Shown in pieces: positions 53,698-63,370 of a DNA stretch of 64,000 nt. The DNA lies in contig NZ_AP022584.1 in NCBI RefSeq assembly GCF_010731675.1, positions 3,286,001 through 3,350,000 of the forward strand, read 5' to 3'. The notes beneath the pieces were generated by a model. That model searched no databases, had not been told where the DNA came from, and worked only from the letters and a program-made list of their open reading frames with translations. Source of the stretch: Mycobacterium marseillense (GTDB taxonomy: Bacteria; Actinomycetota; Actinomycetes; Mycobacteriales; Mycobacteriaceae). Each line of letters opens with the position of its first letter. Within the stretch, counting starts at the first letter, position 1. The position numbers and the translations under genes are program-made.

Positions 53698-54975
53698 GTG
53701 ACCACCCACCAGCTGCCTCATCAGCTGCCACCGCACCCGTCGGCCCATCACCGGCAGCAGCGTAGTTTCGCGCAGTCGTCGAAGCTCCAGGACGTCCTGT
53801 ACGAGATCCGCGGCCCGGTACATCAGCAGGCCGCGCGGCTGGAGGCCGAGGGTCATCGCATCCTCAAGCTGAACATCGGCAACCCGGCGCCGTTCGGTTT
53901 CGAGGCGCCCGACGTCATCATGCGCGACATGATCCAGGCCCTCCCCTACGCGCAGGGCTACTCCGACTCGCAGGGCATCCTCCCGGCCCGCCGGGCGGTG
54001 GTCACCCGCTACGAATTGGTCGACGGTTTCCCCCGCTTCGACGTCGACGACGTCTACCTGGGCAACGGGGTGTCCGAGCTGATCACGATGACGCTGCAGG
54101 CCCTGCTCGACAACGGCGACGAGGTGCTGATCCCGTCGCCCGACTATCCGCTGTGGACGGCGTCGACGTCGCTGGCGGGCGGCACCCCGGTGCACTACCT
54201 GTGCGACGAGACGCAGGGCTGGCAGCCCGACCTCGCCGACATGGAGGCAAAGATCACCGACCGCACCAAGGCGCTGGTGGTGATCAACCCGAACAATCCG
54301 ACGGGCGCGGTCTACACCAGCGAAGTGCTCACGCAGATCGTCGAATTGGCGCGCAAGCACGAGCTGCTGCTGCTCGCCGACGAGATCTACGACAAGATCC
54401 TCTACGGCGACGCCAAGCACATCAACTTGGCCTCGCTCGCGCCGGACATGTTGTGCCTGACGTTCAACGGCCTCTCCAAGGCCTACCGGGTGGCCGGGTA
54501 CCGGGCCGGCTGGCTGGCGATCACCGGGCCCAAAGACCACGCCGGCAGCTTCATCGAGGGGATCAACCTGCTGGCCAACATGCGGCTGTGCCCCAATGTC
54601 CCGGCGCAGCACGCGATCCAGGTCGCGCTGGGCGGCTACCAGAGCATCGACGACCTGGTCCTGCCCGGCGGCCGGCTGCTCGAGCAGCGCGACATCGCCT
54701 GGACCAAGCTCAACGAGATTCCCGGGGTGTCCTGCGTCAAGCCGGACGGCGCGCTCTACGCCTTCCCGCGGCTGGACCCCGAGGTCTACGACATCGACGA
54801 CGACGAGCAGCTCGTCCTCGATTTGCTGCTGCAGGAAAAGATTCTGGTCACCCAGGGCACCGGCTTCAATTGGCCCGCACCGGATCACCTGCGCATCGTG
54901 ACCCTGCCCTGGGCCCGCGATCTGGCGGCCGCGATCGAGCGGCTGGGCAACTTCCTCGTCGGCTATCGCCAGTAA
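53698..54975 (+). CDS. aspC: Alanine/aspartate-type aminotransferase AspC (Rv0337c-like)
   Basis: A 425-residue fold-type I PLP aminotransferase. The PLP lysine is Lys261 in NGLSKAYRVAGYRAGW; NPNNPTGAVY and ADEIYDKILY are the cofactor-binding segments. It is close to the AlaA-type alanine aminotransferases. GTG 53698 is chosen, but GTG 53671 would add nine residues and neither has a good ribosome binding site. Its place after the Fe-S protein gene is conserved in mycobacteria. Confidence 0.88.
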   Translation: MTTHQLPHQLPPHPSAHHRQQRSFAQSSKLQDVLYEIRGPVHQQAARLEAEGHRILKLNIGNPAPFGFEAPDVIMRDMIQALPYAQGYSDSQGILPARRAVVTRYELVDGFPRFDVDDVYLGNGVSELITMTLQALLDNGDEVLIPSPDYPLWTASTSLAGGTPVHYLCDETQGWQPDLADMEAKITDRTKALVVINPNNPTGAVYTSEVLTQIVELARKHELLLLADEIYDKILYGDAKHINLASLAPDMLCLTFNGLSKAYRVAGYRAGWLAITGPKDHAGSFIEGINLLANMRLCPNVPAQHAIQVALGGYQSIDDLVLPGGRLLEQRDIAWTKLNEIPGVSCVKPDGALYAFPRLDPEVYDIDDDEQLVLDLLLQEKILVTQGTGFNWPAPDHLRIVTLPWARDLAAAIERLGNFLVGYRQ

Positions 54976-55007
54976 GCACCCAGGAAACCGTCTCTACGGT
55001 GGAGCGC

Positions 55008-56273
55008 GTGACGCACTCCCACTCGCACAGCATGCCGCCGGGCCCGTCCGGCGTTGATCCATTGCCCGCCAGGATCGTCGTCGGGCTGCTCGTCGCGATC
55101 GGCGTGGCGGTGGCCGTCGGCGCGATCCTGTTGTGGCCCAGTCGGCAGCGCGTCGACATTCCGATGCCGCTGCAGAGCGCGTCCGGCGGCGCGGTGAGCA
55201 CGCAGGCCGGGCACGTGGTGTCCAGCGGGTTGGGCGACTGCGGCAGTCCGTCGGTCAGTCAGGTCCTCACCGGCCCGCCGCAGCCCGCCGCGCCGGGAGC
55301 CGGGCGCTGCGTGTTGACCCAGGTCGCCATCGATTCCGGCCCGAACGCGGGCGCCACCACCCTGCTCGAGTCCTCCCCCGGACCCAGTCAGCCGAAATTC
55401 GCGGTGGGCGACCGTATTCGGGTCGTGCGGCAGGTCGACGATCAGGGCGCCACCAGCTACGCGTTCTACGACTTCGAACGGGGTTGGGCGCTGGTCGGTT
55501 TGGCGATCGCGTTCGCGGTGGTGATCGTGGCCGTGGCGCGCTGGCGCGGGTTGCTCGCGCTGGTGGGCATCGTCGTCGCGTTCGTGGTGCTGGTGCTGTT
55601 TCTGCTGCCGGCCCTGCGGGACGGTGCGCCCGCGGTCCCGGTGGCTCTGGTGGCGTCGGCGGCGATCCTCTACGCGGTCATCTACCTGGCACACGGGGTC
55701 AGTCTGCGGACCAGCGCCGCATTGCTGGGCACCCTGTCGGCACTGCTGTTGGCCGCCGGATTGTCATGGGCAGCAATACAACTGGCGCATCTCACCGGTC
55801 TGTCAGACGAGCAGAACACCACCGTCAGCGCGTACCTGGGCAACGTGTCGATCGGCGGCCTGCTGCTGGCCGGGTTCATCATCGGGTCGCTGGGTGTGCT
55901 CAACGATGTGACGGTGACCCAATCCTCGACGGTCTTCGAGCTCGCGCGGCTCGGGGGTTCGCGGCGGGCGATCTTCGTGGGGGCCATCCGGGTGGGACGC
56001 GATCACATCGCCAGCACCGTTTACACACTGGTGCTGGCCTACGCCGGGAGTTCGCTGCCGCTGCTGTTGCTGTTCAGCGTCGCCAACCGCTCGTTGACGG
56101 ACGTGCTGACCGGCGAGAGCGTGGCGATCGAGATCGCCCGCTCGGCGGTGGGCGGGATGGCGCTGGCGCTGTCGGTGCCGCTGACGACGGGGATCGCCGC
56201 GGTGCTGGCCAAGCCTAGTGAAACCGGCTCCGCTCCAACAGATTCAGCAAATAGGAGCCATACCCGGACTTGA
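55008..56273 (+). CDS. YibE/F family membrane protein
   Basis: A 421-residue membrane protein with about eight hydrophobic segments. A His-rich start (VTHSHSHSM), a first helix, an outer beta-rich domain (residues 50-160) and then a block of helices containing [30 protein letters not shown], the YibE/F signature. Function is unknown; a transport or envelope role is assumed for the family. GTG 55008 is preceded by GGAG at short spacing; GTG 54999 is an alternative. Its last 59 bp overlap the 3' end of the converging rmlA. Confidence 0.82.
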   Translation: MTHSHSHSMPPGPSGVDPLPARIVVGLLVAIGVAVAVGAILLWPSRQRVDIPMPLQSASGGAVSTQAGHVVSSGLGDCGSPSVSQVLTGPPQPAAPGAGRCVLTQVAIDSGPNAGATTLLESSPGPSQPKFAVGDRIRVVRQVDDQGATSYAFYDFERGWALVGLAIAFAVVIVAVARWRGLLALVGIVVAFVVLVLFLLPALRDGAPAVPVALVASAAILYAVIYLAHGVSLRTSAALLGTLSALLLAAGLSWAAIQLAHLTGLSDEQNTTVSAYLGNVSIGGLLLAGFIIGSLGVLNDVTVTQSSTVFELARLGGSRRAIFVGAIRVGRDHIASTVYTLVLAYAGSSLPLLLLFSVANRSLTDVLTGESVAIEIARSAVGGMALALSVPLTTGIAAVLAKPSETGSAPTDSANRSHTRT

Positions 56274-57090
56274 GCAGGCTGTGCGCGCGCTCGGCCAGCT
56301 GCTCGTCGCTGATCCAGCCCTGCTGCCACGCCACCTCCTCCGGCACGCTGACCTTGAGGCCTTGCCGTCGTTCCAGCGTGCGCACAAAGTCACTGGCGTC
56401 CAGCAGCGAATCGAACGTGCCGGTGTCCAGCCAGGCCGTTCCGCGGGCCATCACCTCGACCGAGAGCCGGCCGCGGTTGAGGTAGATCTGGTTGACCTCG
56501 GTGATCTCGTACTCGCCGCGCGCCGATTTCTTGAGCCCCTTGGCGATTTCGATCACGTCGTTGTCGTAGAAGTACAGACCCGGCACCGCGTAATTGGATT
56601 TCGGTGTCTGGGGCTTTTCTTCCAGCGACAGCGCCAGGCCGTCGTCGCTGAATTCGACCACACCGTAAGCCGACGGGTTGGCCACCCAGTAGGCGAAAAC
56701 CGCTCCCCCGCTTATGGTTTGGAAGCGGCTCAAGCTGGTGCCCAGCCCGGGCCCGTAGAAGATGTTGTCCCCCAACACCAAAGCCACCGACTCGTTGCCG
56801 ATGTGCTCGGCGCCCAGGACGAACGCCTGGGCCAGGCCGTCGGGGCGGTCCTGCGTCACGTAGGTGATGTTGACGCCGAACTGCGCGCCGTCGCCCAGCA
56901 GTCGCTGGAATCCGGGCGCGTCATGCGGGGTGGTGATCACCAGGATGTCGCGGATTCCGGCCATCATCAGGGTGGACAGCGGGTAGTAGACCATCGGCTT
57001 GTCGTAGACCGGCAGCAACTGCTTGCTGATGCCCGTGGTGATCGGGTGCAGGCGGGTGCCCGACCCGCCGGCCAAGATGATTCCGCGCAT
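56215..57090 (-). CDS. rmlA: Glucose-1-phosphate thymidylyltransferase RmlA
   Basis: A 291-residue nucleotidyltransferase making dTDP-glucose, the first step towards dTDP-rhamnose for the arabinogalactan linker. The motif [20 protein letters not shown] and the catalytic VLGDNIFYG and [13 protein letters not shown] segments are present. It matches Rv0334. The overlapping end with the YibE/F gene includes its last 20 codons. Confidence 0.96.
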   Translation of the reverse strand: MRGIILAGGSGTRLHPITTGISKQLLPVYDKPMVYYPLSTLMMAGIRDILVITTPHDAPGFQRLLGDGAQFGVNITYVTQDRPDGLAQAFVLGAEHIGNESVALVLGDNIFYGPGLGTSLSRFQTISGGAVFAYWVANPSAYGVVEFSDDGLALSLEEKPQTPKSNYAVPGLYFYDNDVIEIAKGLKKSARGEYEITEVNQIYLNRGRLSVEVMARGTAWLDTGTFDSLLDASDFVRTLERRQGLKVSVPEEVAWQQGWISDEQLAERAHSLLKSGYGSYLLNLLERSRFH

Positions 57091-57114
57091 GGATAGCTCC
57101 TGGTGCCTGTGGTC

Positions 57115-57489
57115 CTAGTCGATGGCGTCGGATTCGGTGAGCTCGGTGGCCGCCAGCGCCGACGCCAGGCTGTCGTGCCGGAACACGGAGGTGACGTGGT
57201 CGTGGACCACCCGGAACGTCAGCGCACCGTCGGTGGCGGTCCCCGGCTCGCCGGGGCTGCCGGGTTTCAGTTCGACGGCCACGACGCCGTCGTGCACATA
57301 CATCCGGCCGAGCTCCGTGGCCGGGCGGTGCGAGGCCGCCCACGTGCGCAGCGCCTCGTGGCCCTGGGCGGCCCCGTGCGCATCGCCCATCTCGATATCG
57401 TCGCTGGACAGGGACGCCAAGGTCTCGATGTCGGCGGCGTTGAGGGCGTCGTGCCATGCCAGAACGGTGGCGATCTCCGATGTGGTCAT
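57115..57489 (-). CDS. NTF2-like (SnoaL-fold) protein (Rv0333-like)
   Basis: A 124-residue protein of the cystatin-like NTF2 fold: AWHDALNAADIETLASLSSDDIEMGDAHG at the start and TFRVVHDHVTSVFRHDSLASAL near the end. ATG 57489 starts at the domain limit. It could be an isomerase-like or ligand-binding protein; no substrate is known. It is 24 bp upstream of rmlA and probably shares its transcript. Confidence 0.8.
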   Translation of the reverse strand: MTTSEIATVLAWHDALNAADIETLASLSSDDIEMGDAHGAAQGHEALRTWAASHRPATELGRMYVHDGVVAVELKPGSPGEPGTATDGALTFRVVHDHVTSVFRHDSLASALAATELTESDAID

Positions 57490-57518
57490 GGTGTGCAAAT
57501 TACCGTGCGGCCCCGCGG

Positions 57519-58274
57519 CTAGAGAGGCGTACGGTCCAACCAGCGCTGCCACACGGCGTCGTCCCCGAACAGTTGGACGCCCGTGTCGGCGATCGGGCGC
57601 CGGCGCAGGATCGCCAGCAGCAGCTCGGTGGCGCCGCCGCGCAGTGCCACGCTGCCCTTGCCGTGCTCGTGTGACCACGTGACCCGTCCCTGCTCGACGG
57701 CGGCCGTCCACTCCCCGGCTTCGCCGAGGCCGGGGTCGGTGGCGTGCAGGTGCAGCGTGGTCCCTTCCTCGAGCGGCAGCGGCGACCCCTCGGTTCCCGC
57801 CTGGATCGCGAGGCGCTCCAGCCATTCGGTGATTCCGTCGGCCGCGATCTCGGGTTCGAGACTGAAATCGCCGCCCAGCGCGATCGCGGCGTCGGCCCGA
57901 TGCACGGCCACCTCGTGCAGTCGCCGCCGGATCCACCAGTTCGCCGGACGCGGCCCGAGGAACGTCCAGACCGGAGTTTCGACTCCCGTCAGTTCCACGG
58001 CGTCGACGAGGCGCTGAGCGCCGCCGTGGAGCCAGGAGATCGCGTCGGCGGGGTCGGGCGGCGGCTTGCCGCCTTCCACCGTGCGGGGGTCGAGGTAGCT
58101 CTCGAGTCGGTCGCGCACGATCTGGGCCGCCCAGCGGTCGCCGCGCCCGACGTGGCGGAACAGGTGCCGTAGCGTCCACTCCGGGCAGGTGGGCACCGGT
58201 GTGGATTCGTCGGCGCCGTCGAACAGCTCCGCGAAAGCTCGGTTCTCGTCGAGGAATGCGCCGGCATAGTCCAC
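57519..58274 (-). CDS. Maleylpyruvate isomerase/mycothiol-dependent family protein (Rv0332-like)
   Basis: A 251-residue protein with the DinB-like MDMPI N-terminal fold: CPEWTLRHLFRHVGRGDRWA carries the conserved His, and HEVAVHRADAAIALG the second. These proteins often use mycothiol or bind a metal. The C-terminal domain (LHLHATDP ... ELLLAILRRRP) is the SCP2-like part of the family. GTG 58274 was chosen from the domain start; the frame is open farther upstream. The true reaction is unknown. Confidence 0.82.
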   Translation of the reverse strand: MDYAGAFLDENRAFAELFDGADESTPVPTCPEWTLRHLFRHVGRGDRWAAQIVRDRLESYLDPRTVEGGKPPPDPADAISWLHGGAQRLVDAVELTGVETPVWTFLGPRPANWWIRRRLHEVAVHRADAAIALGGDFSLEPEIAADGITEWLERLAIQAGTEGSPLPLEEGTTLHLHATDPGLGEAGEWTAAVEQGRVTWSHEHGKGSVALRGGATELLLAILRRRPIADTGVQLFGDDAVWQRWLDRTPL

Positions 58275-58375
58275 GCCGGTCAGGCTACTCGCGCGGGCCG
58301 CGCCCGCCCTCCTTGCGGTGACGATCGCGTCCCCTGCAGACTTGTCGACGATGACGAGACGATGGGGCGTGTGCA

Positions 58376-59023
58376 GTGCTTGCTGACAGCGTGGGGCTTC
58401 CCGGCGCGCACGCGGCGATCCGGGCCTTTTGGGAGCGTGAGGGTTCGGAATACGACCAGCGGGCCGCGCACGGCATCTCCTCGGAGCCGGAACGCCAACG
58501 GTGGACGGCGGCGCTGAGCGCAATCCCCGATCATTCGCGGGTGCTCGATATCGCCACGGGCACAGGCTTTGTTGCGTTGTTGCTGAGCGAGCTCGGCCAC
58601 CGGGTGACCGGTGTGGACGCCTCCGAGGCGATGTTGGCCCGGGCGCGCGCCAAGGCCGCACCGACTGTCACGTTCGTGGAGGGAGTGACCGAAAAGCTGC
58701 CGTTCGCCGATGCCAGCTTCGACGCGGTGACGGCGCGGCACTTCATCTGGACGCTGCTCGAGCCGGAGAAGGCCTTCGCGGAATGGCGCCGGGTGTCGGT
58801 GCCGGGCGCAACGCTGATCGCCGACGTCTCGCTGAACCCACACGTGGCAGGCCACCACTACGACGACGACGTCGCGGCCACGTTGCCCTTCCGCGCACTT
58901 TCCGATCCCGCGCCGGTTGCCGACGCGCTCCGGTCGGCCGGGTTCGCCAACGTTCAGATCGAGCTTTCCCGAGATGGCGGGGAATACCCGCGAGCCATGC
59001 TGCGCGCCCGGGTCAGCCGATAG
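58376..59023 (+). CDS. Class I SAM-dependent methyltransferase
   Basis: A 215-residue methyltransferase from a GTG start. Motif I VLDIATGTGFVALLL (around residues 55-69), GVDASEAMLARAR and the motif IV LPFADASFDAVTA are clear UbiE/COQ5-like features. The substrate is unknown. It is divergent from the Rv0332-like gene and converges with udgA 63 bp later. Confidence 0.87.
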   Translation: MLADSVGLPGAHAAIRAFWEREGSEYDQRAAHGISSEPERQRWTAALSAIPDHSRVLDIATGTGFVALLLSELGHRVTGVDASEAMLARARAKAAPTVTFVEGVTEKLPFADASFDAVTARHFIWTLLEPEKAFAEWRRVSVPGATLIADVSLNPHVAGHHYDDDVAATLPFRALSDPAPVADALRSAGFANVQIELSRDGGEYPRAMLRARVSR

Positions 59024-59086
59024 CGGGTTCGGTCGACCAATACCTTCTGAGCCGCAACGCATTTCGTCTGTTGCGCTTGGCCCCAG

Positions 59087-60412
59087 CTACGGTCGCGGCG
59101 CGCCGAGCCGGTACACCCGCCAGCCCGCCCGCTGCCAGCGCCCTACGTCCAGGCAGTTGCGGCCGTCGACGATGACGCGGGCCCGCACACCGCCGGCCAG
59201 GTCGGCGGGATCGAGCTCGACGAATTGGCGCCATTCGGTGAGCACCAGCACCGCATCCGCGCGCTCGCAGGCCTCTTCGACCGAGACCGCGTAGTTCAGG
59301 GTCGGGAACAGGCGTTGCGCGTTGTCGAGCGCCTTGGGGTCATAGACGTTGACCGCGGCGCCGTTGAGTTGCAGTTGGCCCGCGACGTTGAGCGCGGGCG
59401 AGTCGCGCACGTCGTCGGATTCGGGCTTGAACGCCGCGCCCAGCACCGCGACGTTGGCACCCAGCAGCGAGCCTCCACACGCTGCGCTGGCCAGTTCCAC
59501 CATCCGGGTGCGGCGGCGCATGTTGATGCTGTCCACCTCACGTAGGAACGTCAGCGCTTGGTCGGCGCCCAGTTCGCCGGCGCGCGCCATGAAGGCCCGG
59601 ATGTCCTTGGGAAGGCAGCCGCCGCCGAAACCCAAACCGGCGTTGAGGAATTGGCGTCCGATCCGGGGATCGTATCCGAGCGCATCGGCCAGCAGGCTGA
59701 CATCCGCGCCGGCGGCCTCGCACACCTCGGAAATGGCGTTGATGAACGAAATCTTGGTCGCCAGAAAGGCATTCGCGGAGACCTTGACCAACTCCGCGGT
59801 CTGCAGATCTGTCACCAGGAACGGCACCCCCGCGTCCAGCAGCGGCCCGTACAGCTCACGAACGGCGGCCTCGGCGCGCGCCGAATCGTGGTGGATGCCC
59901 AGCACAATCCGGTCCGGCCGCAGGGTGTCCTGCACGGCGTAGCCCTCGCGCAGAAACTCCGGGTTCCAGGCGATTTCGACGTCCACGCCGCGGGGCGCCA
60001 GCGTGGCCGCACGGTGGTTCAGCTCGGCCGCGGTGCCCACCGGAACGGTCGATTTGCCCACCAGCACCGCCGAACTCGTCAACCGGGGCACCAGCTCATC
60101 GATCACGGCATAGACGTGGCGCAGATCGGCGCCGTATTCGCCCTTCTTTTGCGGGGTGCCCACGCCCAGGAAGTGCAGGTCGGAGAACTCAGCGGCCGCG
60201 TCGTAGTCGGTGGTGAAGCGCAGCCGGCCCGCAGCCAGGTTCTCGTTCAACAACTTTCGCAAGCCGGGCTCGTAAAAGGGGATGTCGCCCCCGGCGAGCT
60301 TGGCCACCTTGCCCGGGTCGATGTCGATCCCGAGGACGTCGTGCCCCAGGGCCGCCATCCCGACCGCGTGGGTGGCGCCGAGGTATCCCGTGCCGAACAC
60401 GGTGCATCGCAT
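59087..60412 (-). CDS. udgA: UDP-glucose 6-dehydrogenase UdgA
   Basis: A 441-residue NAD-dependent enzyme making UDP-glucuronate. The Rossmann start MRCTVFGTGYLGATHAVGMA, STVPVGT, and the catalytic Cys266 in GFGGGCLPKD are intact. It matches Rv0322. Product use may be in envelope polysaccharides. It is a single gene, preceded by the minus-strand DUF7159-like cluster. Confidence 0.94.
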   Translation of the reverse strand: MRCTVFGTGYLGATHAVGMAALGHDVLGIDIDPGKVAKLAGGDIPFYEPGLRKLLNENLAAGRLRFTTDYDAAAEFSDLHFLGVGTPQKKGEYGADLRHVYAVIDELVPRLTSSAVLVGKSTVPVGTAAELNHRAATLAPRGVDVEIAWNPEFLREGYAVQDTLRPDRIVLGIHHDSARAEAAVRELYGPLLDAGVPFLVTDLQTAELVKVSANAFLATKISFINAISEVCEAAGADVSLLADALGYDPRIGRQFLNAGLGFGGGCLPKDIRAFMARAGELGADQALTFLREVDSINMRRRTRMVELASAACGGSLLGANVAVLGAAFKPESDDVRDSPALNVAGQLQLNGAAVNVYDPKALDNAQRLFPTLNYAVSVEEACERADAVLVLTEWRQFVELDPADLAGGVRARVIVDGRNCLDVGRWQRAGWRVYRLGAPRP

Positions 60413-60509
60413 ACCACTGGTGTAAGCGACCCCGATGAGCTAACTGCGTCCCGGGGCTAAGCGGGAGGCAAACGGCAGATGACGGGTGGCCGCCGATGCC
60501 GGGTACGTC

Positions 60510-61943
60510 TTACAGCCCGGGGATGCCCGGGATGCCGATGTGGGGGCCGCCGAAGCCGCCGTGACCGTGGCCACCGCCGAACCCGCCGCGCGGGCCGCCG
60601 GGGAAGCCGCCGCCGTCGTGGTCGCCGTGGCCTCCGCCGTGACCGGGGCCCCACCCGCCGCCGGGCGGGCCACCGATGCCCGGGATCGGCAGCGGGATCG
60701 GCACGGGAACGGGCGCCACTGGAGGCGGCGCGGGCGGCGGGGCCGCCGGAACCGGGATCGGAGCGGGCGCCGGGGCCACGGGGGCGGGCGCCGGGGCGGC
60801 CGGGGCCGGCGCGGGAGCCTCTGGTGCGGGGGCCGGCGCCTCCGGGGCCGGCGCAGGAGCCGCGGGCGCCTGGGCAGGAGCCGGGGCCGCGGGTGCCGGT
60901 GCGGGCCTTGTGGGCGCGACGACGACGTTCTCATTCGGGCTGGGCCGCACGTTCGCCGTCGGGCGGATGGCAATGGCCAGCGAGACGACCAGCGCCACCA
61001 CGCCGATGACGAAGACCGCCGCCACGGCGCTGCCCACCAACCTGAAGTTGCGCGCGCGATAGTCCGCGCCGACGAGTTCTGTCGCCGCGGTCTGCGAGCC
61101 CGTGAAGAAGTCGTCGGGGTCGTCGGGCACGGCGCTGTATGCCAGGGCATCCACCCCGGCATCCCCGGGCGCATCGAAGTAGCCGGGAGCCACGGCGAGC
61201 GGGTTGATCGCACCGGTGCCGGGGTCCTGCGCGTAGGCCAGGGCCGCGGTGGACGACGCGAACAGCGGCGCATGCGCCGACGCCAGCGCCGCACCGCGGG
61301 CCAGCGCCGTCTCCGGTTCCTCGGCCGCGGTCAGTGGCAGCGTGGTCGCCGCCTCCAGCGCGGGCTTGATCAGCGGGATGTCGATGCCGGAGCCCACGAC
61401 GAACACGGCGTCCGGGCGGCTTTCCATGTTCTCCGCGCCGGAGACCAGGCGAGTCAGCTCGGCCACGGCCGCCTCGTCGTCTTCGGGGAGGACCTGGCGC
61501 CGTACGTCGGCGATGGAGCCGTCGGCGCTGTCGACGATCGCCAGCGTCGCGGTGTCGGGCTCGATGTAGAGCAGCGCGGTCTGCGCGTAATTGGTTCGGT
61601 GGCCGACCGCCTGGGCGAGTGCGGCCGCGGCCAGAAAGGCCGAGACCAGCATCACATTTTCGACCTTGTGGGCGGCGAGCTTGTCGCGCAGCGCGGCGGC
61701 CTCGACGGGGTCGGTGAACGTGACCCCGGTCGACGCCAGTTGGTAGCCACCCTCCGCTGCGCCCTGACGCGTCCCCAAGATGGCCGAGACTACCTGGTCC
61801 GAGGCGGTGACAGTTGCTGCATCGGCAGCCGTCGTCACGTCGAAATTGTCTTCATCGACGGTGGCACCGTCGCCGTTTTCCCCCTCGACCAGCACCATCC
61901 GGACTGCGGTCGGCGCCATCGACACACCAAGTACGGTGTCCAA
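60510..61943 (-). CDS. Membrane-tethered actin-fold-like protein with Pro/Ala and Gly/His tail (DUF7159-like), copy 1
   Basis: A 477-residue protein from TTG 61943, with GGAGGAGC just upstream deciding the start. Residues 1-225 look like a degenerate actin/Hsp70 ATPase fold: LGVSMAPTAVRMVLVEG (phosphate 1), ALLYIEPDTATLAIVD (phosphate 2), VFVVGSGIDIPLIKPAL (adenosine) and EPETALARGAALASA. One transmembrane helix spans about 303-326. The tail has PAP repeats, then a Gly/His/Pro-rich end. I recognise the family as the mycobacterial DUF7159 group from memory. Function unknown. Confidence 0.75.
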   Translation of the reverse strand: MDTVLGVSMAPTAVRMVLVEGENGDGATVDEDNFDVTTAADAATVTASDQVVSAILGTRQGAAEGGYQLASTGVTFTDPVEAAALRDKLAAHKVENVMLVSAFLAAAALAQAVGHRTNYAQTALLYIEPDTATLAIVDSADGSIADVRRQVLPEDDEAAVAELTRLVSGAENMESRPDAVFVVGSGIDIPLIKPALEAATTLPLTAAEEPETALARGAALASAHAPLFASSTAALAYAQDPGTGAINPLAVAPGYFDAPGDAGVDALAYSAVPDDPDDFFTGSQTAATELVGADYRARNFRLVGSAVAAVFVIGVVALVVSLAIAIRPTANVRPSPNENVVVAPTRPAPAPAAPAPAQAPAAPAPAPEAPAPAPEAPAPAPAAPAPAPVAPAPAPIPVPAAPPPAPPPVAPVPVPIPLPIPGIGGPPGGGWGPGHGGGHGDHDGGGFPGGPRGGFGGGHGHGGFGGPHIGIPGIPGL

Positions 61944-62107
61944 AGCTCCTCCAATAGTCGGTTGCTAGTCATTCACGGTGAGGGCGTCGTCGTCGCACAA
62001 AATGGTGGCGCGCGACATCGCTGAGTCCCCACCGTTATTCCCCTAGGGTCCCGATTTTACGCGTGATCGGCCGTCGGGGGGTGGGCCGGGACCCGGTCGT
62101 GGTCGGA

Positions 62108-63223
62108 CTACGGGACCGGAAAATCGGGCCCCAAATGGCGATGCAGCCAGTCGTCCCAGTGTGGGTGGTCGCCGGACTGCGGCGGGGGCGGTGCCGGCGA
62201 CTGGGGTCCCTCGGGCGGTGCCGGCGCCTCGGGCGTCGCTGGTGCGGGGGCCGCAGGTGGGGGCGGGCCGGGCGAACCGGCGTTCGGGGGCGGCGGGCTC
62301 TCCGGAGCGACGACGTTCGTGCTCACCTCCGGTGCTGGGTCGGCGTCCGGACCGCTACCGAAGAGCAGCGCCCACGCCAACGTCACGAAGCCGGTGACGA
62401 AGATGATCATCACGCCGACGACGGTGGCCACCGGCTTCCGGCTGTGCCGTTCGCGGGGCCGGGTGTCGCGCGCGTCGGCGTCGTGGTCGATCTCGGCCGC
62501 GGTCGAGGAAATCCGCGCGGACGGCATCGTGATCGTCCGCGGCGCTCCCATCCGTGCGTTCGCCGCGGCCAGCGAGGCGCCGCGGGCCAGGGCCATCTCG
62601 GGTTCCTCGGGTGTGGTCACCGCGAGCGACGTCGCGGCCTCCAGCGTGGGCTTGATCAATGGGATGTCCACGTCCGAGCCGACCAGGAACACGCCGTCCG
62701 GTCGTGCCCGCATCGATTCGGCGCCCGAGACCATCGCGGTCAGCTTCGCCAGCGCGACGTCGTCGCGGCCGGGCAGTGGGTGCCGGTGGACGTCGGTGAC
62801 CGTCCCGTTGGAGGTGTCGACGACCGCCAGGGTCGCGCTGGTGGGTTCGACGAGCAGCAGCGCGGTGCGGGCCCAGTTGGTGGCGCTGCCCATCGCCTGG
62901 GCCAGCGCCGCGGCGGCCATCACCGCCGAGACCAGCATCACGTTCTCAATCCTGCGCGCCGCCAAGACATCTCGCAGGGCCGCCGCCTCGGCGGGGTCGC
63001 TCCAGCTCACCCCGCTCGATTTGAGCTGATAACCGCCCTGGGCCGCGGTGTCGCGGGTGCCGAGAATGGCCGCAACGACGTGATCGGCCGCGGCAGCTGG
63101 GGTCGGATGGCCGACGACGTCGAAGCCGTCCTGATCGACGGTCACCCCGCCCGCGGCCGCACCTTCGACGAGCACCATGCGGACGGTCTCCGGTGCCATC
63201 GACACACCAAGTACGACCTCCAC
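62108..63223 (-). CDS. Membrane-tethered actin-fold-like protein (DUF7159-like), copy 2
   Basis: A 371-residue paralogue of copy 1. GTG 63223 is fixed by the identical GGAGGAGC ribosome binding site. The N-terminal half keeps LGVSMAPETVRMVLVEG, LLLVEPTSATLAVVD, VFLVGSDVDIPLIKPTL and EPEMALARGASLAA. A membrane helix spans about residues 265-288, and a short Pro/Ala-rich tail without the Gly/His part follows. Gaps to the flanking genes are about 150 bp, so each copy may have its own promoter. Confidence 0.75.
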   Translation of the reverse strand: MEVVLGVSMAPETVRMVLVEGAAAGGVTVDQDGFDVVGHPTPAAAADHVVAAILGTRDTAAQGGYQLKSSGVSWSDPAEAAALRDVLAARRIENVMLVSAVMAAAALAQAMGSATNWARTALLLVEPTSATLAVVDTSNGTVTDVHRHPLPGRDDVALAKLTAMVSGAESMRARPDGVFLVGSDVDIPLIKPTLEAATSLAVTTPEEPEMALARGASLAAANARMGAPRTITMPSARISSTAAEIDHDADARDTRPRERHSRKPVATVVGVMIIFVTGFVTLAWALLFGSGPDADPAPEVSTNVVAPESPPPPNAGSPGPPPPAAPAPATPEAPAPPEGPQSPAPPPPQSGDHPHWDDWLHRHLGPDFPVP

Positions 63224-63370
63224 CGCTCCTCCAAATCGCCCGACGCTTGGTTGCTGCGCTGCGCCGGCACACCTGCGCCGGCGCCGCATGGGGGTTCGCG
63301 ACGCCACCCTAGCGCGCTGCGCTATCGGCGCCCGTGACCGCTTGCTGCGGGGAGGTTCGACAAACCAGGG

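Noticed and set aside
51086..53731. Long open frame on the minus strand opposite the Fe-S protein gene
   Set aside because: It mirrors the GC-rich third codon positions of the real gene; its residues show only Gly/Leu/Arg/Asp/Val bias and no motif.
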